64,000 bases of DNA from Halobacillus karajensis (GTDB taxonomy: Bacteria > Bacillota > Bacilli > Bacillales > Halobacillaceae): NCBI RefSeq assembly GCF_900108515.1, contig NZ_FNWW01000003.1, forward strand, positions 1-64,000, read 5' to 3'. The translations under genes were made by a program, and so were the position numbers. Shown here piece by piece: positions 15,868 to 24,125 of the stretch. The notes beneath the pieces were generated by a model that saw nothing but the letters and a program-made list of their open reading frames with translations, was not told the DNA's origin and did not search any database. Positions within the stretch are counted from its first letter, which is position 1. Every line of letters begins with the position of its first letter.

Positions 15868-16240
15868 CACTTTTTAATTATTTGTTTCCCATTAACAATC
15901 TCTATACTCTTATTTATGAAGTCCCATATTAATTCTAGTTATTCTTTGTTACAAGTGTCCATTGGGCTCCAATGGATGAAATATTAGGCGGAACAATGGT
16001 TATTAACTGACTGATCATAACGATAAAAAGGAATTCTCAAAAAACTAGTCCTTAATGGGGAAATTTTCAAAGGACACCGCCTTAACCTTTGATATGATAG
16101 GGTTTTGTACCCTTGGAAATTAGTTTTGGCTGGATTCTTTCAAATAATAGGGACAAGAAATAGCCGCTCAGTAGTTAAAGTAATCTATTGAGAGGTTTTT
16201 TAGGATAATAAAACATAAGTAGTCTATTCCTCTAGTTTCA
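15868..16240 (+). other. gene-free stretch
   Basis: No plausible reading frame was found. CTCAGTAG/CTATTGAG near 16168-16192 followed by AGGTTTTTT could be a plus-strand terminator, but no gene ends before it. Confidence 0.4.
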
Positions 16241-16275
16241 TCAAAAAAGTGTGCATGAGAATTTCATGCACACTT
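16241..16275 (-). terminator. terminator of the spore coat gene
   Basis: AAGTGTGCATGA and TCATGCACACTT form a 12-bp stem, followed on the minus strand by TTTTTT. Confidence 0.85.
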
Positions 16276-16284
16276 CTTCTATGA

Positions 16285-16851
16285 TTAGTCTTCGTGACGA
16301 TCGCAGACAGCGTCATTCATTTCTTCTTGAGTAGCCATCAATGGTGTTGTAGGCTCCAAGCAAGTAATGCTGCAGAAACAGTCAAGGTCTACTGTGATAC
16401 AAACGCCTGTAGAACGAAGGTTTCTTACACTGCTACCTGGGAAATAATCGCAAACACGGTTCCCCTTTCCGGATGGACCAGGTTGCGATCCGCCTTGAGT
16501 AACTGGAATCAAAAGTTCAAGTTTGACACAGTCTTTCTTCCCATCTACGAATTTTTTCGCTTTGAAAATCGGTGATTCCAAACATTCTAGAGCAAAGTTT
16601 GGAGACATATCTAGTTGACGCCGAACCACTGAACTTCCGATAAAAGGTTTGCAATCTTTACAGTACAGGATGAATGGAACGGTTGTTGGGCCATTACCAT
16701 TCCCTGTCGGTGAGAGCAATTCACGAATAGAACGCTCACAACTTACGTCACAGCAGTTGTCTCGGCTCGCCACCTCATCTTGCGCTTTAATGATTTCATC
16801 GAGGACTTCTCGGACGCAATTACCTTTTCCTTTTGAATGACATGAACTCAT
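16285..16851 (-). CDS. spore coat protein of the CotY/CotZ (ExsY) family
   Basis: This 188-residue protein is Cys-rich, with the CVREVLDEIIKAQDEV start, CDVSCERSI, FILYCKDCKPFIGSS, ALECLESPIF and the closing CVTVDLDCFCSITCLE-like block (here VCITVDLDCFCSITCL). These features match CotY/CotZ/ExsY proteins, which self-assemble by disulphide bonds into the crust or exosporium of spores. AAAGGAGAGATGATG provides the ribosome site. The upstream CATAGAAT box suggests sigma-K control in the mother cell. It is the clearest evidence that the host sporulates. Confidence 0.92.
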   Translation of the reverse strand: MSSCHSKGKGNCVREVLDEIIKAQDEVASRDNCCDVSCERSIRELLSPTGNGNGPTTVPFILYCKDCKPFIGSSVVRRQLDMSPNFALECLESPIFKAKKFVDGKKDCVKLELLIPVTQGGSQPGPSGKGNRVCDYFPGSSVRNLRSTGVCITVDLDCFCSITCLEPTTPLMATQEEMNDAVCDRHED

Positions 16852-16885
16852 TCATCATCTCTCCTTTATTTTTCAATTCCTGATC

Positions 16886-16893
16886 ATTCTATG
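16886..16893 (-). promoter_or_regulatory. possible sigma-K -10 box of the coat gene
   Basis: CATAGAAT on the minus strand matches CATANNNT, about 35 nt before the start codon. The AC of a sigma-K -35 is not exactly placed, so this is tentative. Confidence 0.35.
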
Positions 16894-16899
16894 TTTTTT

Positions 16900-17395
16900 T
16901 ATAGCAGTTGCTTGTATAGGAGTCTATTTTTCTATTTTCTAGCGAACCTTTAAAGTTTCAAAAATAGACGCATGGTATAGGGGGGGAACTGCCAATGATT
17001 TCACTTTATATGCAAAATTACAAATCCTTTATACTATAGGGTTTTGGTGTCTTCAAAGAATGACGAGTTGCATAATTTATTTCTTGCCAACGATTAGACC
17101 TTCAACATATTTACTGATCACTTCGCATATTTGTTCATAATCCACTGATTGGTGTTTTGCTCATTTTAACTATATAAAAAATGCCAGTTATTTCTGGCAT
17201 TAATCGTAGGGAAAATTATCATGGGTGGTTGACCATAAACCTAAACCTATGAATTGGCGAGATTTTTTTAAAATATTGAATATTGAAAGTCTGTCGAAAG
17301 CTTAGTGAACTTTTGACAGGCTTTTTAGTTTAGTACTTAAAAATTATTTTTGCTTCAAGAATTACCTTTAAGATAATGGACTCTTTACTGGAGAA
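16900..17395 (+). other. gene-free stretch with two hairpins
   Basis: A hairpin AATGCCAG/CTGGCATT lies at 17180-17201, and a terminator-like AGTCTGTC...GACAGGCTTTTT at 17286-17330. On the minus strand 17090-17160 reads SVDYEQICEVISKYVEGLIV to a stop, which may be the tail of a lost gene. Nothing else is recognisable. Confidence 0.4.
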
Positions 17396-17413
17396 TTTGC
17401 ACAATCGTGCAAA
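17396..17413 (+). promoter_or_regulatory. SorC-type operator O1
   Basis: TTTGCAC-AATC-GTGCAAA is a perfect palindrome located about 35 bp upstream of the -35 box. The same GCAC half-sites recur at 17514-17525, as expected for binding by the SorC-family regulator encoded just downstream. Confidence 0.65.
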
Positions 17414-17447
17414 TTATGCACAAAATTTTTAATGTTCTTATATTTTA

Positions 17448-17477
17448 TTGACTGCGCTTACATAAATCCTTTATTAT
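17448..17477 (+). promoter_or_regulatory. promoter of the glucitol operon
   Basis: TTGACT at 17448 and TATTAT at 17472 with an 18-nt spacer, between the two palindromes. Confidence 0.6.
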
Positions 17478-17513
17478 GACATTAACTTATTGAGCACATA
17501 TGATTAAGTTTTT

Positions 17514-17525
17514 GCACAAATGTGC
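17514..17525 (+). promoter_or_regulatory. SorC-type operator O2
   Basis: GCACA-AA-TGTGC, a perfect palindrome just after the promoter and 20 bp before the regulator's start; a half-site GAGCACA lies at 17492. This placement would allow looping or autoregulation. Confidence 0.55.
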
Positions 17526-17544
17526 TAAGGGAGGAGAGTGAGGA

Positions 17545-18513
17545 ATGGATTGGGGTGACCAGCGTCGATTAATAAAGGTGTCGAAAATGTATTATGAAGA
17601 CAATATGACTCAAAATGAAATTGCTAAGAAAACAGGCATTTATCGCACCACAATTACCCGTTTGCTTCAAAAGGCAAGAGATGAAGGAATTGTTCAAATT
17701 ACAATTAAAGGAGACTACAGAGAACAAGTCAATCTAGAACAGCAATTACAAGATAAGTTTGGAATGAAAGAGGTAATCGTTGTTCCTGCAGAAGAAACGG
17801 AAACGAAAGATGAACGACAACAAAAATTAGGGGAATCGGCCGTTCACTTAATTGACAGCATTATGAAAGACGATGATGTCGTTGGCTTTGCGTGGGGCAG
17901 TACTCTTGGAAAAATGGTGGATGCCTTAGGAGGCTCGAAAAATAGAGACGTAGAGTTCGTTCCATTAGTCGGAGGACCAGGAAAGATGCCTGTAGAACAC
18001 CACGTGAATACAATTGTCTACTCTTATGCCAAAGCCTATAGAGGACATGCCAATTTTATCGATGCAGCAGCTATTGTTCCTTCCCCTCAGAGTAAAAAAG
18101 AAATCGTAGAATCAAAATATTTTCAAGACATAATTAACTTGTGGGAGAATTTGACGATTGCCGTTGTGGGCGTTGGTACACCAGTGAGCTCTTCCAACCT
18201 TGTGTTTTCTGGGTTCTTTGGGGAAAGCGATCTCAATTATTTGAATGACCAAGGTGCTATTGGTGATATATGTTCAAGGTTTTATGACATTAATGGAGAA
18301 CAAATTGTGGGAGAGATTGATGATCGGACGATTGCCATTACGCTAGAAAAACTAAAAAGCCTTTCCTATTCCATAGGTGTGGCGGAGTCTATAGAGAAAA
18401 CAGAATCAATTGTCGGGGCGCTAAGAGGAGGATATCTCTCTCATCTCGTAACCAATGACATAACAGCTAAATCAATTTTGGAATTTTCTGAAGGGAATGA
18501 AAAAGAGAATTGA
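17545..18513 (+). CDS. SorC/DeoR-type transcriptional regulator of the glucitol operon
   Basis: The 322-residue product begins MDWGDQRRLIKVSKMYYEDN then MTQNEIAKKTGIYRTTITRL, a helix-turn-helix at about residues 22-45. The C-terminal sugar-phosphate-binding domain (about 60-320) carries VGFAWGSTLGKMVDAL, FVPLVGGPG and VGVGTP, as in SorC/CggR-type regulators. It probably senses glucitol (sorbitol) or its 6-phosphate. It is the first gene of the operon, overlaps the next gene by 4 nt, and has palindromic operators in front of it. GGGAGGAG precedes the ATG. Confidence 0.88.
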   Translation: MDWGDQRRLIKVSKMYYEDNMTQNEIAKKTGIYRTTITRLLQKARDEGIVQITIKGDYREQVNLEQQLQDKFGMKEVIVVPAEETETKDERQQKLGESAVHLIDSIMKDDDVVGFAWGSTLGKMVDALGGSKNRDVEFVPLVGGPGKMPVEHHVNTIVYSYAKAYRGHANFIDAAAIVPSPQSKKEIVESKYFQDIINLWENLTIAVVGVGTPVSSSNLVFSGFFGESDLNYLNDQGAIGDICSRFYDINGEQIVGEIDDRTIAITLEKLKSLSYSIGVAESIEKTESIVGALRGGYLSHLVTNDITAKSILEFSEGNEKEN

Positions 18514-18959
18514 TTTTCACATTACTCGGTCTAGTAGCGATCATGTTTATCCTTCAAAGCATTCTGGGTTACGGACAGCTAATGGACTTTAATAAAAACT
18601 ATAATGAAATGCGATCTCAACATAAAGTTTCCATTGGACGAAGTAAAGGATTAGTGACTACGGGTGTCGTTTTGTTGATGAGAATTGATCAGAATGCACG
18701 AATTTTAGAAACAAGGAAAATGCAAGGGACTACTATTTTTGCTCGATTTAAGAGCTTTGAAAAACTGAATGGGAAACTTCTCCTGGAAATCGATGATAAA
18801 ACATTAGATGAAGTAGATCGATTTACAAAAAAAGCGATTAGGGATGCTCAGCATACATACAGAATTGTCCAAGCTGGTGGAGAACCTCCGAAGCAAGCTA
18901 GTCCTTTTGAAAGACTATTAAATCTATTTAAGAAGAAAGGTGAGGTGAGTCGTTTATAA
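18510..18959 (+). CDS. gutM: GutM-like glucitol operon activator
   Basis: The 149-residue protein has one N-terminal membrane helix (IFTLLGLVAIMFILQSILGY), then YNEMRSQHKVSIGRSKG and KMQGTTIFARFKSF, the pattern of GutM proteins, and a charged tail. GutM co-regulates glucitol PTS genes in enteric bacteria and Firmicutes. It overlaps the regulator before it by 4 nt and the EIIC gene after it by 1 nt, so translation is coupled. The exact mechanism in Bacillaceae is not established. Confidence 0.8.
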   Translation: MIFTLLGLVAIMFILQSILGYGQLMDFNKNYNEMRSQHKVSIGRSKGLVTTGVVLLMRIDQNARILETRKMQGTTIFARFKSFEKLNGKLLLEIDDKTLDEVDRFTKKAIRDAQHTYRIVQAGGEPPKQASPFERLLNLFKKKGEVSRL

Positions 18960-19543
18960 TGGATTTCCTAATTAACGCTGCAGAAGGTTTTATTGGGTTA
19001 TTTGAACGAGGCGGAGAAACGTTTATGGGGTTTGTTACCGATATTATTCCCCTCCTTATTATGCTGCTAGTAGCAATGAACGCAGTAGTAGCTATGGTGG
19101 GACAAGAAAGAATTGAGAGACTGGCCATGAAGTCTTCGGGGAACATTTTTACAAGGTATTTAGTGCTTCCCCTTTTAGGAACATTTTTCTTGTTAAATCC
19201 TATGACCTTATCTCTTGGAAGATTCCTTCCTGAGAAATTTAAACCTGGATATTATGCATCAGCAAGTTATTCCACCCATTCTATGAATGGGCTCTTTCCC
19301 CATGTAAACCCAGCTGAATTATTTGTCTTTTTGGGGGTGGCTGCCGGTATTGAACAATTAGGTTTCTCTACCGCGGAGTTAGCCTTACGTTACTTTTTAG
19401 TTGGTCTGCTTATGAATATGATTCGAGGATGGGTGACCGACATCTGTGTCACTTTTGTGGAGAAGCAGCAAAAGACAAAATTAAAAACCACTCTCTCTGA
19501 ATCTATGAAATGCCCATGTCTAATACTCTATATAAAGCAGTAA
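18959..19543 (+). CDS. srlA: PTS glucitol/sorbitol EIIC component
   Basis: The roughly 194-residue integral membrane protein shows the SrlA/GutA pattern: [70 protein letters not shown] and [17 protein letters not shown]. It forms the sorbitol channel with the EIIB-C2 protein. Its last 11 codons overlap the next gene's start by 34 nt in another frame; those residues ([11 protein letters not shown]) look unlike the family's usual end, so the overlap may be recent or slightly altered. Confidence 0.9.
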   Translation: MDFLINAAEGFIGLFERGGETFMGFVTDIIPLLIMLLVAMNAVVAMVGQERIERLAMKSSGNIFTRYLVLPLLGTFFLLNPMTLSLGRFLPEKFKPGYYASASYSTHSMNGLFPHVNPAELFVFLGVAAGIEQLGFSTAELALRYFLVGLLMNMIRGWVTDICVTFVEKQQKTKLKTTLSESMKCPCLILYIKQ

Positions 19544-20547
19544 AAGTCAATAAAGGATCAGGAGGATTTGGAGGTCCTTTGGAAATCACACCTACGGAAA
19601 CGAAAAATAAGATTGTCAATATCACCGGTGGACCGATTTCATCAACTGCTGAACGTATAGCTGAGTTAACAGGAGCTGAACTGGTGAATGGATTTAAAAC
19701 TTCTGTCCCGGAAGAGGAAATAGCTTGTGTCATTATTGATTGTGGCGGAACGCTAAGAGCTGGATTATATCCAAAAAAACGGATCCCGACTATAAATGTG
19801 ATGCCTACTGGGCAAAGTGGTCCGATGGCGAAGTATATCAAAGAAGATATTTATGTATCTGGTGTCACACCAAGCAACATTGAATCCATCGATCGTTCTG
19901 AAGGTGTGAGCGAATTAGAAGAGATGAAACCAAGCACAGATACACTGGAAGAAGAAGTCGCCGTACAAAAACCTACTGGAAAGTATGATTCAAGTAAAAA
20001 GGTTAGTGAACAGTCGTCTAACGGCATCATGACTAAAGTGGGCGTCATGATGGGAAATGTGATTAGCGTCTTATATCAAGCAGGAAGGGATGCGATCGAC
20101 ACCGTTCTCAAAACCATTTTACCTTTTATGGCCTTTGTATCGATGCTAATCGGTCTTATTTTGGAGACCGGAATCGGGGATGTGTTTGCTAATCTATTAG
20201 CTCCATTGTCAGGAAATATTTGGGGTCTATTGCTCCTATCGGCTATTGTTTCCTTTCCATTGCTTTCCCCGTTTCTGGGACCAGGAGCTGTCATAGCGCA
20301 AGTCATCGGTACGTTAATTGGTGTGGAAATTGGAAGAGGAAATGTTCCACCTCAGTTCGCTCTTCCAGCTGTATTTGCCATTAATTCTCAAGCAGCTGCA
20401 GATTTTGTCCCTGTCGGATTAGGTTTAGCAGAAGCAGAACCGGAAACCGTCGAAGTCGGGGTGCCGGCAGTATTGTATGGACGCTTCTTAACAGGGGCAC
20501 CTACGGTATTTGTAGCATGGTTAGCTAGCTTTGGCATGTATGAATAA
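19510..20547 (+). CDS. srlE: PTS glucitol/sorbitol EIIBC component
   Basis: The 345-residue product has an N-terminal EIIB domain ([53 protein letters not shown]) and a C-terminal EIIC2 domain from about residue 175 ([50 protein letters not shown]). It phosphorylates and imports glucitol as glucitol-6-phosphate. The DCGG cysteine is present, but a second cysteine that I recall as common in the family (LRCG) is Ala here. The start may be the first or third codon; no good ribosome site exists, so it is probably coupled to srlA. Confidence 0.92.
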   Translation: MPMSNTLYKAVKVNKGSGGFGGPLEITPTETKNKIVNITGGPISSTAERIAELTGAELVNGFKTSVPEEEIACVIIDCGGTLRAGLYPKKRIPTINVMPTGQSGPMAKYIKEDIYVSGVTPSNIESIDRSEGVSELEEMKPSTDTLEEEVAVQKPTGKYDSSKKVSEQSSNGIMTKVGVMMGNVISVLYQAGRDAIDTVLKTILPFMAFVSMLIGLILETGIGDVFANLLAPLSGNIWGLLLLSAIVSFPLLSPFLGPGAVIAQVIGTLIGVEIGRGNVPPQFALPAVFAINSQAAADFVPVGLGLAEAEPETVEVGVPAVLYGRFLTGAPTVFVAWLASFGMYE

Positions 20548-20567
20548 ACGAATAAGGAGAGAGAAGT

Positions 20568-20930
20568 ATGAAGCAAATCTATTATACAGAAGTTACCGAA
20601 TTAGGAGAAATGGTTACGGAGTTTTATGAAGAAAAGATGATTATTCTTTTTAAACAAGGAGCGCCTGCCGAACTTGAAGAGTTTTGTGTATCTCATCAGA
20701 TTAATCAATTAAAGGAAGACATTCAAGCGAATGATACGTTAAAAGTGAATGACCATGCTTACAAAATTACTGGCGTTGGAAGTGCCGTTAACAAAAACTT
20801 AGCCTCATTAGGTCATATTACTCTAAAGTTTGATGGCAGCCAAGAACCGGAACTACCTGGAACATTGTCTCTAGAAGATATGGAAGTACCCGAAATTCAT
20901 CATGGTGATGTATTAGAAATCATTAGATAA
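20568..20930 (+). CDS. srlB: PTS glucitol/sorbitol EIIA component
   Basis: This 120-residue cytosolic protein matches SrlB: MIILFKQGAPAELEEFCVSH with the probable phospho-His at H43, then ITGVGSAVNKNLASLGHITL and FDGSQEPELPGTLSLE. It passes phosphate from HPr to EIIB. It starts 20 nt after srlE with GGAGAGAG in front. It is the fifth gene of the operon. Confidence 0.92.
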   Translation: MKQIYYTEVTELGEMVTEFYEEKMIILFKQGAPAELEEFCVSHQINQLKEDIQANDTLKVNDHAYKITGVGSAVNKNLASLGHITLKFDGSQEPELPGTLSLEDMEVPEIHHGDVLEIIR

Positions 20931-20947
20931 AAAAGGAGGAATATTAA

Positions 20948-21724
20948 ATGGAAAATAAAGTAGCGATTGTAGCGGGCGGAGGCCAGAATTTAGGAGAACA
21001 CCTTTGCTATCGTTTATCAAAAGAAGGTTATCAAGTGGTGGTTACAGATATTAATGAGGAAACAGCTTCTAAGGTTGCTAGTAACATCAAAAATGAATTA
21101 AATGGAGAAGCAATAGCTGTCCAAATTGATGTAGCAGACGAAGTAAGTGTCGAGAACATGGTTAGCACGGTAAAAGAGACTTATGGGAAAATCGATTTAT
21201 TAGTCTTTAATGCAGGGGTTGCTAAAAGTACAAAAATCACCAACTTTGAGCTCAAAGACTGGGCCGCTATGATGAATGTGAATTTAACAGGATATTTCTT
21301 ATGTGCTAGAGAAGTAGCGAAAGTGATGATTGAACAAGGGAGAGGGAATATTATACAGATCAATTCTAAGTCTGGAAAAGTAGGTAGTAAGCATAATGCG
21401 GGGTATTCATCTTCTAAGTTTGGAGGAGTGGGCTTAACCCAAAGTCTCGCCTTAGATTTAGCGGAGCATGGGGTACGAGTGAACAGTATCATGCCTGGGA
21501 ATTTATTGAAATCTCCAATGTTCCAAAGCTTGATTCCCTCGTATGCTAAAAAATTGGGTATAGCTGAAGACGAAGTTGAGCAGGTTTATGTGGATAAAGT
21601 ACCGATGAAACGGGGATGCACTTATGAAGATGTCGCCAATGCTGTTGTGTTCTATTCTTCTGATCAAGCTTCCTACATGACAGGGCAATCAATTAATGTT
21701 ACTGGTGGGCAAGTAATGCATTAA
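20948..21724 (+). CDS. srlD: sorbitol-6-phosphate 2-dehydrogenase (SDR)
   Basis: The 258-residue SDR has the cofactor loop GGGQNLGEHL (about residues 11-20), D36-type acidic residue in VVTDINEE indicating NAD preference, NAGVAKS, and catalytic Ser-Tyr-Lys in INSKSG...YSSSKFGG. Its closest type is SrlD, which oxidises glucitol-6-phosphate to fructose-6-phosphate, consistent with its place as last gene of the glucitol PTS operon. AAAGGAGG precedes the ATG by 9 nt. A terminator follows at 21856. Confidence 0.92.
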   Translation: MENKVAIVAGGGQNLGEHLCYRLSKEGYQVVVTDINEETASKVASNIKNELNGEAIAVQIDVADEVSVENMVSTVKETYGKIDLLVFNAGVAKSTKITNFELKDWAAMMNVNLTGYFLCAREVAKVMIEQGRGNIIQINSKSGKVGSKHNAGYSSSKFGGVGLTQSLALDLAEHGVRVNSIMPGNLLKSPMFQSLIPSYAKKLGIAEDEVEQVYVDKVPMKRGCTYEDVANAVVFYSSDQASYMTGQSINVTGGQVMH

Positions 21725-22094
21725 GATTCCCCTTCTTTCAATTAATAAAAAAATGGTACATTGCAATCGAACCTATTCAAACAACCTTCTGAGATGTTAA
21801 TCAAGTTCTTTAATTTTTGGCTGCATTTTGACTGGAATCGTTTACTAAATATACAGGCCTCTCAAGAGTACATAAACTTTTGAGAGGCTTTTCTTTTATT
21901 GTAAGAGGCGATTGGGGTTTACGATCTACATGCATGAATCAAACATAAAAAGAAGTTTTCTGGAATTCGGATTCCACTGGAAATTCTTCTAATAAGAGCT
22001 TTTATTAGTATCATTCGAGGGGCAAATCTGGAACTAAAAGGTTTATCGCGTTTAAACCTATAAGAATAAAGGGTGTATTGGCCATTTCAAAAAA
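21725..22094 (+). other. intergenic stretch after the glucitol operon
   Basis: Besides the operon terminator it holds GAGGGGCAAATCTGGAA at 22016-22032, the 3' part of a dispersed element copy (compare copy E), running straight into the long form of copy K. This looks like two element copies joined head to tail with nothing between them. Confidence 0.5.
21856..21896 (+). terminator. terminator of the glucitol operon
   Basis: GCCTCTCAA(G)AGT pairs with ACTTTTGAGAGGC and is followed by TTTTCTTTTATT. Confidence 0.85.
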
Positions 22095-22140
22095 TACCTT
22101 GGAATCAAGTCTTAAGCCATCGGGGGGCGATTGTTTAAGG
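22042..22140 (+). repeat. dispersed intergenic element, copy K (long form)
   Basis: The core ACCTTGGAATCAAGTCTT, then ATCGGGGGGCGATTGTTTAA, lies at 22096-22138. The 50 bp before it match the sequence before copy B. It ends 20 bp before a 28-residue membrane-protein gene. Confidence 0.8.
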
Positions 22141-22159
22141 TAAAGGGGGAAGAGACGTT

Positions 22160-22246
22160 ATGAATTTAATGGATATACTGATTGGAGTCGGTATTGTTTT
22201 CTTTATTTTATTTACAATAGCTGTATCCTCAGCTTTCCGAAAATAA
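22160..22246 (+). CDS. micro-protein with one membrane helix (28 aa)
   Basis: Twenty-eight codons, beginning MNLMDILIGVGIVFFILFTI and ending SSAFRK, follow AAGGGGGA at good spacing. A single helix fills the protein, with a short basic end inside. It is too small for family recognition. It sits between copies K and L of the dispersed element. The ribosome site and clean hydrophobic design support a real gene. Confidence 0.55.
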   Translation: MNLMDILIGVGIVFFILFTIAVSSAFRK

Positions 22247-22320
22247 GCCTAGAGAGATGTAATCGATGGGAAGTAAAATATTAGGTTCACAATAATGTAA
22301 ACTTAGTAGAGTAAGGTATC

Positions 22321-22376
22321 TTTATCTTGAATTTGAACCTCTAGCTAACGGGGGGGCGTTTGCGATATAAGCATTC
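22321..22376 (+). repeat. dispersed intergenic element, copy L
   Basis: ATCTTGAATTTGAACCTC, then CTAACGGGGGGGCGTTTGC at the standard 26-nt spacing, and an imperfect stem with GCATTCGC. Confidence 0.7.
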
Positions 22377-22441
22377 GCTAAATACATAGTTAAGAACCGG
22401 GTAGATTTACAAAGGGGAGCACTTCAGCAAGGAGGGGCGAG

Positions 22442-22602
22442 TTGAAAGCTTTAACAAGATCAATATTAGCTTTTCTAGTGTCTGGATTGCCTTTGGATTT
22501 ATTTTCAATGACTTTGATGAGGGCAGGCATACTCATATTTACTATTAATTAGTGCGTTAGTTAAAGGTAAAATGGGAGATATCTCGAATTTAAGTATTTA
22601 AG
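22442..22602 (+). pseudogene. small membrane protein gene with two frameshifts
   Basis: A TTG start behind AAGGAGGGG gives KALTRSILAFLVS. The next frame supplies WIAFGFIFNDFDEGRHT and a third supplies YLLLISALVKGKMGDISN up to a stop at 22600. Together these make a two-helix protein of about 52 residues with an acidic loop. As sequenced, the first frame ends after 36 residues at 22552. The family is not recognised. Confidence 0.45.
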
Positions 22603-22617
22603 AAACGGAGGCTTTTC
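22578..22617 (+). repeat. dispersed intergenic element, copy M
   Basis: ATCTCGAATTTAAGTATT, then AAACGGAGGC at the standard spacing. It overlaps the end of the decayed gene before it. Confidence 0.6.
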
Positions 22618-22784
22618 TTTAGATAGATAAATTGTCCTCTATACCAATAATTGTTGAGAGTTATCCCGGAAAGTTGTTTATTGAAAGGTAGTGTAGGGTT
22701 AGTTGTACAGGAATTTGAGAAACTAAAAAAGTGAAATCCTGCAAGCAATACAAAATACAGGCGCTGTTTTAGGGAGGGAATGGT

Positions 22785-23108
22785 ATGCAATGGGAGACAT
22801 TGGCTGATTGGATCTGGGCAATATATTACTTATTTTTTATTACGACTTTAGGTACTGCAGTATTTAGTATTGTAAAAAAGGATAATAAAATTTGGTCCAT
22901 TGTTGTCGTTTTATTTACTATTACAGTTCCGATAGTTACTCTGATAAATAGTATTGGAAGTTCAAGAGGATTGAATGAATTTGAATATTTAGTTAGTCAA
23001 TTACAACATGGTGCTTTTTGGTCTATTTTCGTAATAATTGGCTATTTCTTTTTATTAGGATGGTGGGGGTTATTCCTGTTCAAAATTAGGCTAATAAATA
23101 ATTCTTAA
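22785..23108 (+). CDS. hypothetical three-helix membrane protein (107 aa)
   Basis: The product begins MQWETLADWIWAIYYLFFIT behind AGGGAGGG. Hydrophobic helices lie at about 10-27, 35-55 and 76-102, with the loop SIGSSRGLNEFEYLVSQLQ between the last two and a Trp-rich final helix (GWWGLFLFKIR). No family is recognised. It is a lone gene in the element-rich block at 22-25 kb. Confidence 0.6.
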   Translation: MQWETLADWIWAIYYLFFITTLGTAVFSIVKKDNKIWSIVVVLFTITVPIVTLINSIGSSRGLNEFEYLVSQLQHGAFWSIFVIIGYFFLLGWWGLFLFKIRLINNS

Positions 23109-23228
23109 TAAAGTAAAAGTGTAGAGTGAAGGGAACGTCAATGCAAATGTCTCGGAATGGGTCTTCCAAAAAAAGTAGATTGGGGAAATGAAAACTTTAT
23201 ACCGGTGTTTTAACCACATTAATGAATT

Positions 23229-23312
23229 GGGGGCTTATCTGCAGTAAAGATAAGCCTCTTTATTTTGAAAAAGATTGAGTCCCTTTGTTAGTTTTGAAAT
23301 AATTGGTACTGG
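23229..23312 (+). repeat. second dispersed repeat, copy 1 (hairpin GGCTTATCT/AGATAAGCC)
   Basis: GGGGGCTTATCTGCAG folds with AAAGATAAGCCTC as a perfect 9-bp stem, then come AAAGATTGAGT and TTTGAAATAATTGGTA. The same ordered blocks recur at 36099-36181, and the first block also near 35991. Confidence 0.55.
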
Positions 23313-23411
23313 TGAAGTCTCATTAAAAGAAAGCGAGAAAGATATCCTTTTTAAGAAGAGGGACTATCAAACAGTAGACTTTTAACTGACTGAGCAAGGG
23401 GGGATTATTAA

Positions 23412-23753
23412 ATGGTCAAAAGCAAGATGTTCTTCATTAGTGCAACTTTACCTATTATTTTGATGGGTTGTTCCCTGAAAGAAGGGACTTTTATTCAAGG
23501 GGACATAACAGGAATTAACAAAGAAAGTGGAGAGATGGAAATCGAAATTGAAGCATGGACAACAGTTGGCAATGCAGGATCTTCTACAGAGTTATATGAA
23601 TTTGAAAAGAAGCCAAATGCAAAAACTATACGAGTTTCCAATCCAAAAAAATATGAGGAAGGGCAAAAAGTAGAGGTGAAGGTTATTAAAAATTATGAGG
23701 AAGATGTCTGGGATATAAATCGATTAAAGTTTGAAGTAGAAAAGGTAAATTAG
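23412..23753 (+). CDS. small lipoprotein (113 aa), unrecognised
   Basis: A signal sequence (MVKSKMFFISATLPIILMGC) ends in a lipobox with Cys20, so the mature protein is anchored to the outer face of the membrane. The mature part is beta-rich and acidic: GDITGINKESGEMEIEIEAW, then KPNAKTIRVSNPKKYEEGQK and a basic/acidic end. It resembles the small OB-like DUF3221/YobA-type lipoproteins in style, but I cannot assign it. AAGGGGGG precedes the ATG. Confidence 0.7.
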   Translation: MVKSKMFFISATLPIILMGCSLKEGTFIQGDITGINKESGEMEIEIEAWTTVGNAGSSTELYEFEKKPNAKTIRVSNPKKYEEGQKVEVKVIKNYEEDVWDINRLKFEVEKVN

Positions 23754-23796
23754 AATATTTGATAAATATGGGAATCAGGTTTTAGGGGAGATGTTT

Positions 23797-23973
23797 TTGA
23801 AAAACTTTATGGATTTATTATCAAGTTTTTCCTTTGTAATTGGCTGGTTTATAGCAGTAGTTGCTACATGTTATCTCATTCCTTCCATATTACTTGGAGG
23901 TATATTTTTATTAATTTCATTTATGGCTGTCTTATTCGGAGTCTTCCTTATTTGGCTATCTAAACAAATTTAG
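23797..23973 (+). CDS. small two-helix membrane protein (58 aa)
   Basis: The TTG at 23797 lies 6-7 nt after AGGGGAG, while the ATG two codons upstream touches the ribosome site, so TTG is the likelier start. Helices lie at about residues 8-29 and 31-53. It follows the lipoprotein gene by about 40 bp and may share its transcript. No family recognised. Confidence 0.5.
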   Translation: MKNFMDLLSSFSFVIGWFIAVVATCYLIPSILLGGIFLLISFMAVLFGVFLIWLSKQI

Positions 23974-24051
23974 CTACTAACTGGATTTAAAGAGGGTTGT
24001 TTACAGATCCTGCTGAAGTTGGCAGTTAAGAACGTGTAGTTATTTAATAAT

Positions 24052-24098
24052 AGATTATCTTGAAACCAAGTCTTCCATAAACGGGGGCTTTTGCCAAA
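24052..24098 (+). repeat. dispersed intergenic element, copy O
   Basis: ATCTTGAAACCAAGTCTTCC, then ATAAACGGGGGCTTTTGCC. It matches the consensus closely and ends 28 bp before the next small gene. Confidence 0.75.
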
Positions 24099-24125
24099 TT
24101 AGGGATGAATATTTAAAAGAGGTGT

